Assembly: GCA_028829895.1 (NCBI GenBank)
Contig: CM054179.1
Location: forward strand, 47,191,891 to 47,255,890
Length of the DNA: 64,000 nucleotides
Origin: Sinotaia quadrata
Taxonomy: Eukaryota > Mollusca > Gastropoda > Architaenioglossa > Viviparidae
Direction: 5' to 3'
Numbering within the stretch: the first letter of the stretch is position 1; each line of letters begins with the position of its first letter. The position numbers and the translations under genes are program-made. Below are positions 58,132 through 64,000 of this stretch, piece by piece. The notes below the pieces were generated by a model, which saw only the letters and a program-made list of their open reading frames with translations, made no database searches and was not told the origin of the DNA.

Positions 58132-58285
58132 TATCTGTTTTTCCTTGACCTCTGCCATATCCTTATCATGCATTGTGTTGTTTGTTATTTTTAAATTTAC
58201 GTATTTACCCTTTTTTTCCTTGACCTCTGCCATATCCTTATCATGCATTGTTTTGTTTGTTTTTTTAAATTTACGTATTTACCCT
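58132..58285. repeat. ~75-bp tandem duplication
   Basis: Two copies of a unit with cttgacctctgccatatcct, nearly identical. Sequence from about 58290 to 58900 has no recognised feature. Confidence 0.92.
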
Positions 58286-58914
58286 CTTTTTTTCAAGCAG
58301 CGCGTGCATTCAGGTGTTGGTAGACAACATTCTAAAAAAAATAGAATGTATGCGTTTCCAAGGTTACTGTAAAAGATTATTAGGCAGTGGCCATCATGCT
58401 GACATTTATTATAAAATACACAAAGCTACTTTGTTAAAAAGTATTTATGGACTAAAATCATTAATAATTTTTAATAAATGAAAACAGGTTAGTAATATCA
58501 AATTGCTCCCCATTTAGCCTGTCACAATACAGAATCAGAAGCATGCTCCCTAGTCAGAATAGCGAATATTTTTTCTAGTGATGACAGAAACTCGATACTC
58601 TAACTACGCAGGGACATTTATTACATTCAAATGTGCATTCACAAACAATTAATTAACACAAATTTTAAAATAATAACAACAACTAAAAACAAATCTCTTC
58701 AGGACATTTTTGTACCAATTCCGTTTCACAGTGCACGTTCACAATTGCGGTCACGTTGGTATTTCTTGAGATAAGAGTGGTCTGAAATTTCTTTTTATAT
58801 TTTATATATTACAAAACTCTTACTGCGATTCTATGTCAGTGCATTCCACTTCTTTCGCGATTCTGGCACGTAAGTTGTCGTTTTGATTCTATTCAGTATA
58901 AGAAATTGAGTTGT

Positions 58915-59182
58915 GTAGATGGAAGGTTTCACTCGTGTGTGTGTGTGTGGAAAGTTTCACTTGTGTGTGTGTGTGTGTGTGTGTGTGTGGAAGGTTTCAC
59001 CCGTTTGAGGAAGGTTTTATTTTGTGTGTAGGTTTCATGTGTGTGTGTAAAGAAGATTTCATTGTGTGTGTGTGTGTGTGTGTGTATAAGGTTTCACTTG
59101 TGTATGTAAGGAAGGTTTCACGTGTGTGTGTGTATGTGTGTGTAAGGAAGATTTCATTGTGTGTGTGTGTATAAGGTTTCAC

Positions 59183-59213
<31 letters not shown>

Positions 59214-59225
59214 AGGTTTTATTTT
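58915..59225. repeat. GT-rich repeat block
   Basis: Alternating gtgtgtgt runs and 'ggaaggtttcac' segments. Confidence 0.9.
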
Positions 59226-59339
59226 GTGTGTTTATGGAGAAACTGGCATGCATGTGAAGGGTGTGATCTATGTGAAGAATTTGACTTGGAGAGTTTAATT
59301 AGTGTGTAAAGAATTCAGCCTAATTGTATGTGAAATTTT

Positions 59340-59535
59340 TTCTTGTATCTGGATGGTGTGACTTGTGTCTGGAGAATTCGGTTTGTATCTGAACAGTAGA
59401 TGATTTGTATCTGGAAAATTCGGTTTGTATCTGAACAGTTGATGATTTGTATATGAAGAATTCGGTTTGTATCTGAACCGTTGATGATTTGTATCTGGAG
59501 AATTCGGTTTGTGTCTGAACAGTTAATAATTTGTG
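59340..59535. repeat. ~46-bp repeat, 4-5 copies
   Basis: Copies contain gaattcggtttgtatctgaa, just upstream of the next gene's first coding exon. Confidence 0.88.
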
Positions 59536-59633
59536 CTTGAAGGTGCGACTTATGTCTGGGAAATTGTGTTTGTATTATTCAGGAATTTCGGTGCCAATAC
59601 GTGTTCTTAGAACTTAACTGCTTTGACATCATC

Positions 59634-59985
59634 ATGGAATTGTCACCTTGGAATATGCTGATCAAAAGGTCAATGAACGTCATTGTCTTGATCTCGCTCT
59701 TGTCCAGTCTCAAGTGCCTGCAGTGCCAGACTCTGCGGAAACTCGGACAAATTCATGCCCCGCACGCAGCGTTTGCTACCGTTGTGGAGAATGAAAGTGT
59801 CCTGCTTAGTCTGGACAGGTATCGGCTCTTGATCACAGGGTTCAATCCCGTGCCGCTTCTTCCTGATTTTGTTTACCAGGTGAATGCCGTCGGAAGACAT
59901 TTGAGTGACTTTGCCCACGGAACGGCTTCGGCTGCTGAACTTTCTCGTGATGTCACGTGGCCTAACGAAGCGCTCAAGGTTCCAG
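59634..59985 (+). CDS. Secreted/membrane VCBS-type protein, first coding exon
   Basis: The first visible coding exon of a gene that continues past the window. From ATG 59634 it starts MELSPWNMLIKRSMNVIVL, with a hydrophobic stretch NVIVLISLLSSLKCLQC typical of a signal peptide. A polar extracellular-looking sequence follows (LLITGFNPVPLLPDFVYQVN, ELSRDVTWPNEALKVP). It ends in phase 1 at GTGCGT. A CAG at about 59580 could be the acceptor of a 5'UTR intron, and ATG 59655 or 59673 are alternative starts. I do not recognise the family by name. Confidence 0.72.
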
Positions 59986-60009
59986 GTGCGTGCTTGCTAT
60001 AACTGGTCC

Positions 60010-60325
60010 ATCACAGTATTAAGTACATAACGTTGTTTGTACGTCTCAGTATTATGTACATAACACTGTTTGTATGTCTCAGTATTATGTACATAACGCT
60101 GTTTGTATGTCTCAGTATTATGTACATAACGTTGTACGTCTCAGTATTATGTACATAAAGCTGTATGTCTCAGTATTATGTACATAACGCTGTTTGTACG
60201 TCTCAGTATTATGTACATAACGCAGTTTGTATGTCTCAGTATTTTGTAAATAACTCTGTATGTCTCAGTATTATGTACACAACGCTATTGTATGTCTTAG
60301 TATTATGTACATAACACTGTAAAGA
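60010..60325. repeat. ~42-bp minisatellite (intron of VCBS-type gene)
   Basis: About eight copies of gtctcagtattatgtacata, starting some 25 bp after the exon end. Confidence 0.93.
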
Positions 60326-60374
60326 AAATGTATTCCTGTAAATCGCAATTTTCACTTAAATGTGCCTTTAAACA

Positions 60375-60645
60375 TGTGAATGTCCAGCCAGCCAATTCAT
60401 GTCCAAGACCAGGTATCGACTAGCCATTTCATGCCCAAGACCAAATAACGACCAGCCATTGCATGTCCAAGACCAGGTATCGACTAGCCATTTCATGCCC
60501 AAGACCAAATAACGACCAGCCATTGCATGTCCAAGACCAGGTATCGACTAGCCAATTCATGCCTAAGTCCAGGTATCGACAATCCAACACCAGGCATCGA
60601 CCAGCCTTTGCATGTCCAAGACCAGGTATCGACCATCAAAGTTGC
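60375..60645. repeat. ~32-bp repeat (intron of VCBS-type gene)
   Basis: Copies contain catgtccaagaccaggtatc. The rest of the intron to 61818 holds a duplicated 'ccatttctggagattta' region (about 60943-61090), a T/C-rich block (61230-61500) and CA repeats. Confidence 0.88.
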
Positions 60646-61818
60646 AATCCTGAACTGATAAACATTTATGCAAAAAAGGGTCTAAAAGGGACACACCCTT
60701 AAGAAAAGACTAAAAACATGATAAAGATTTTAAGCAAGTATTTAATAAGTCACCAAGTGCCTTCCTATATGTTATTCAGAAGCGCGTCCAGAAACCTCCA
60801 GAGAAAATGAGAAACAAAGAGTTGTTCCCCTTCAAATGAACAAATCAAGGAAGCAGAACAAGTAAAAAAAAAAAAAAAAGTAAAATTGAAGCTACAGCCG
60901 ATGTTCCGATATTATTATTCCTTTCGTTCTTTTTCTTATTTCCATTTCTGGAGATTTAATTGCCATTAAGATGATCTGTGGAGGTGGGGGCAATTGGTGC
61001 TATTATATTTTCTTTTCCATTTCTGGAGATTTAGGCCTAATTGTCATTAAGATGATCGGTGGAGGTAATTGGTGCTATTATATTTCTTTTCTGTTTCTTC
61101 CATTGGTTTTTTAAAAGATATTTTGTTGCCCTTCATCTGACATAGGTAATCTTCAGGGTGGGAGAGGGGGAGATAATTGACCTTATCACCTTTCCTTGGA
61201 TTTGCCATTGGATTTTGGTTAATCGAACATCATTTGTTTCTCTCATTTCTTTTTTTTTTTTTAATCTTCCATCTCTTTCTTTTGTCATCTCTCATTTCTT
61301 TCTCTGTAATCATTATTTTATCTCTCATCTCTATGTGTTTCTCTCTGTAACCATTTATCTCTCATCCCAATGTGTTTCTCTCTCTGTAAACATTTAACTC
61401 TCATTTCAATATTTCTTTCTCATGTCTTTCTCTTATCTCTTTCTTATCACTCTCACAAAATATTTCTCTCTGCCTCTCTCTCTTTTTCTCACACTCACAC
61501 ACACATACATACATGCACGCGCGCGCGCACAAACGTACGCACCGCTAATATTTCTCTATCTTCTTCATTCCTCTTTAATTAATTATAATTGCATGAATTT
61601 TACCCACAGCACTGTGTACACTGTCCTGGATGTCTGTATGCAGACTAAACTGCTAGATAATACTCTCAGTGCTTTGTTTAGGAATTTGAAGTGTCATTTC
61701 CTAAGGGAAATAATGTTTCTCAGTTACACTACTTTAGTCCCACCCCCAACCCCTAGTCCTAAATTTTACATTACAATCCTTACACTAGAGAGCTTACTAC
61801 TGTAAAATGTGTCTTCAG

Positions 61819-62052
61819 ATAATGTGTTCAACAAAACGAGCTTTATCGTGGTTGCTGGTGGTTTCCTGGTACCGACGAAGGATCATGGGAGCCTGACCTT
61901 GTTCGACTTGTCGGTGGCGCCACCTACCAAGCACGTGCTGACATCAAACACGGAGGACAGCAAATGGTTCTATCACCGTGCGGAATGGCGGGATATGAAT
62001 GGGGACGGGCTTGTGGACTTGGTTACTTGCCGAGCACGCGTACATGTATTAG
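61819..62052 (+). CDS. Secreted/membrane VCBS-type protein, second coding exon
   Basis: 234 nt, phase 1 to phase 1, acceptor TTCAG, donor GTAAGA, in frame with the exon at 59634. Encodes SFIVVAGGFLVPTKDHGSLT, then WFYHRAEWRDMNGDGLVDLV. DMNGDGLVD fits the DxNxDGxxD calcium loop of FG-GAP/VCBS beta-propeller repeats. Together the exons give about 195 residues of an unfinished protein. The later exons are not visible before 64000. Confidence 0.78.
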
Positions 62053-63690
62053 GTAAGAGTTAATGTTACATCGTCAATTACAACACTGTCATGCTAAAGT
62101 ACATTATAAAACAATCTAGGCCTGCGGGTGAGATTCGAACTCGAAATCACATTGCAATAAAGGGACGTCATCTTTTAGTGCAAGATCAGATGAATACTAA
62201 AAGTCTACATAGGTGAGTGTACAGATAATATCGGTTGGTAAGGCTACAAAATCTATTAGACGCAGGCATAATTTGTTAAAAAGTTTCTTCATCTATCACG
62301 GGGGGTTGGTCAACATCCCTATGATCTTGTGAGAGTGTCTCAGCATCGCACCCCAACCCCCTGCAGCACTGGTAGTGAAGTCTTGAACCAGTTCATCTGA
62401 TTCAGTTACTAGAGTTTAGTCCAGAAGTTGTGACTTGTAACATAGTCACATACGTCTGTCTAATACATTTAATATCCAGTCAATATACTTTCTGCCAAGC
62501 TAGATAATAATATTCTGAATGCAACTCATTGAAGTAAGCATATCGTATTTTGATGACTGTGTTTCAGAACCAAATTTGTGTTCAAGAATTTTAAACTGTT
62601 AGTGATGTTTTGTATTGTTCTTTTGTTTTTAGTTTGTTTGCTGTTATTGTACCAAAATGATTTAAAAAACCAGCATAGATGTTCAAAACATTAATTCTCA
62701 GAAGATAAAGACAATAGTAACAACATTTATCACTTCACAGGATAACATAAAGTCCTAGTGACAAACAAACAAACGAACGAACAAATCCTAAACGACTACC
62801 GCTTCATATTAGGCGCAAAACAGAGCTGATGAAAAATCCCACCAAAAACAACGGATGAAAAGCAGAGAGGATGCCAACAATCTAAATCCCTGGGGATATT
62901 TTTATTATCCAATAGCAGACATGCCGAACTACCTCTTTTGGCCTTCACCCCGACCATCATAGAGACTTGGCACATGCTAACAGTTCTAAGGACAACGCAA
63001 GCCTGCTTTCATATTTACAGAAAAGTACAGTGACTCATAAGACCATCTAATGAGGACAACACGACCAGCAACAGCATGACATAGACACCAACAAGAATGA
63101 TACATCTCAGGTACATGTACTCGCCAGATATAAACTTGTGTAGTACTACTTGTGCGGTACTAACTTCATCTCTATAAATTACCACGCACGCACACACACA
63201 CACATACACACACACACACACATGTAATAAACATTCACCCTCCAGATTAGTGACCGACGGTTTCCAGGTCACCATCAAAAAACCGGCAGCATAAACTGAG
63301 AAACAAAGAACAAAGTATCACCTGAAAAGGAAGATTATCCAATCCCCCCGCCCCCGTCCATATCCCCGCCCCATCTTGAAATCGGATTTATCTGAAGCAC
63401 TCTCAATTTCTTGTGACACTAATTAAAAACTTGCTAAAACTAATTAAAACTTGCTCTCCCCCAACAGTTGTAGTTACACAGATATATAGCCTCACTGTAT
63501 GAGTGCGTCTGTGTTCCTTTATGTGTGTGTATGTGTGTATTCATGTTAAGAAAATAGTTTGTATTTTACTTAATCCGTGCTAGCTCATTCAAAAACCAAA
63601 CTAACAAAAGTAAAACAAACATCAACAAAACATCCAAAAATCTCCACATCCGGAAACATTATAACAGGTAAATACTACTAGAGCCCATTC
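62053..63690. other. Intron of VCBS-type gene, no exon found
   Basis: No segment gives a phase-compatible exon with family resemblance. At 62120-62145 the motif gattcgaactcg resembles a reversed tRNA T-arm and may mark an old SINE. Confidence 0.4.
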
Positions 63691-64000
63691 CTGACTATTA
63701 AAACTAAACACGAAAGCTGTAACATAATGTCATAGTTCATTAAAAACTTAATATTGTTAAACACGAAAGCTGTAACATAATGTCATAGTTCATTAAAAAC
63801 TTAATATTGTTAAACACGAAAGCTGTAATATAATGTCATAGTTCATTAAAAACTTAATATTGTTAAACACGAAAGCTGTAATATAATGTCATAGTTCATT
63901 AAAAACTTAATATTGTTAAACACGAAAGATGTAACATAATGTCATAGTTCATTAAAAACTTAATATTGTTAAACACGAAAGCTGTAACATAATGTCATAG
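63690..64000. repeat. 52-bp tandem repeat, about 6 copies, runs off the edge
   Basis: Almost identical copies containing aaacacgaaagctgtaacat; the array is cut by the end of the window. Confidence 0.95.

Noticed and set aside
62118..62150. tRNA gene suggested by gattcgaactcg
   Set aside because: Only a reversed T-arm-like motif is present; no acceptor or anticodon stems can be drawn.

Overview
The window is animal nuclear DNA. It is AT-rich, with short exons, GT-AG introns and very many tandem repeats. The protein sequences and repeat style suggest a mollusc, most likely a gastropod; that placement is an inference. I see three genes. (1) Minus strand, about 424-1922: the first three coding exons of an RSPH1-like MORN-repeat radial spoke head protein, continuing off the left edge. 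(2) Plus strand, 10574-53254: a complete ABCC1/MRP1-like ABC transporter that I could assemble from start to stop as 32 coding exons. All exon phases agree, the summed CDS is 4932 nt, and it encodes 1643 residues in the order TMD0-L0-TMD1-NBD1-linker-TMD2-NBD2. (3) Plus strand, from 59634: the first two coding exons of a secreted or membrane protein with a VCBS/FG-GAP-type calcium loop, running off the right edge.

Layout. 1-1922 RSPH1-like. 1923-10573 intergenic, with a hAT-type MITE (3845-4069) and a 2 kb purine-rich satellite (7350-9470). 10574-53254 ABCC1-like. 53255-59633 intergenic, with minisatellites. 59634-62052 VCBS-type gene. 62053-64000 its next intron, ending in a 52-bp tandem array. 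Mobile elements in the ABCC1-like introns are a 1309-bp hAT insertion with a perfect 8-bp target duplication (intron 15), a small hAT MITE and a 740-bp fold-back with LINE-tail fragments (intron 14), and a telomere-repeat core between 14-bp inverted repeats (intron 4).

The most unusual feature is a set of minisatellites that start at exon edges. At exon 2 and exon 22 the repeat unit contains the end of the exon plus its 5' splice site. At exon 18 and exon 25 it contains the 3' splice site plus the first bases of the exon. The exon 2 array (36-bp unit, open reading frame, five in-phase donors) could give isoforms that differ by 12-residue steps. A (TG)23 tract just upstream of exon 11 resembles the repeat that controls exon skipping in the related human gene CFTR/ABCC7. 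The three genes have no evident functional link; they are ordinary eukaryotic neighbours.
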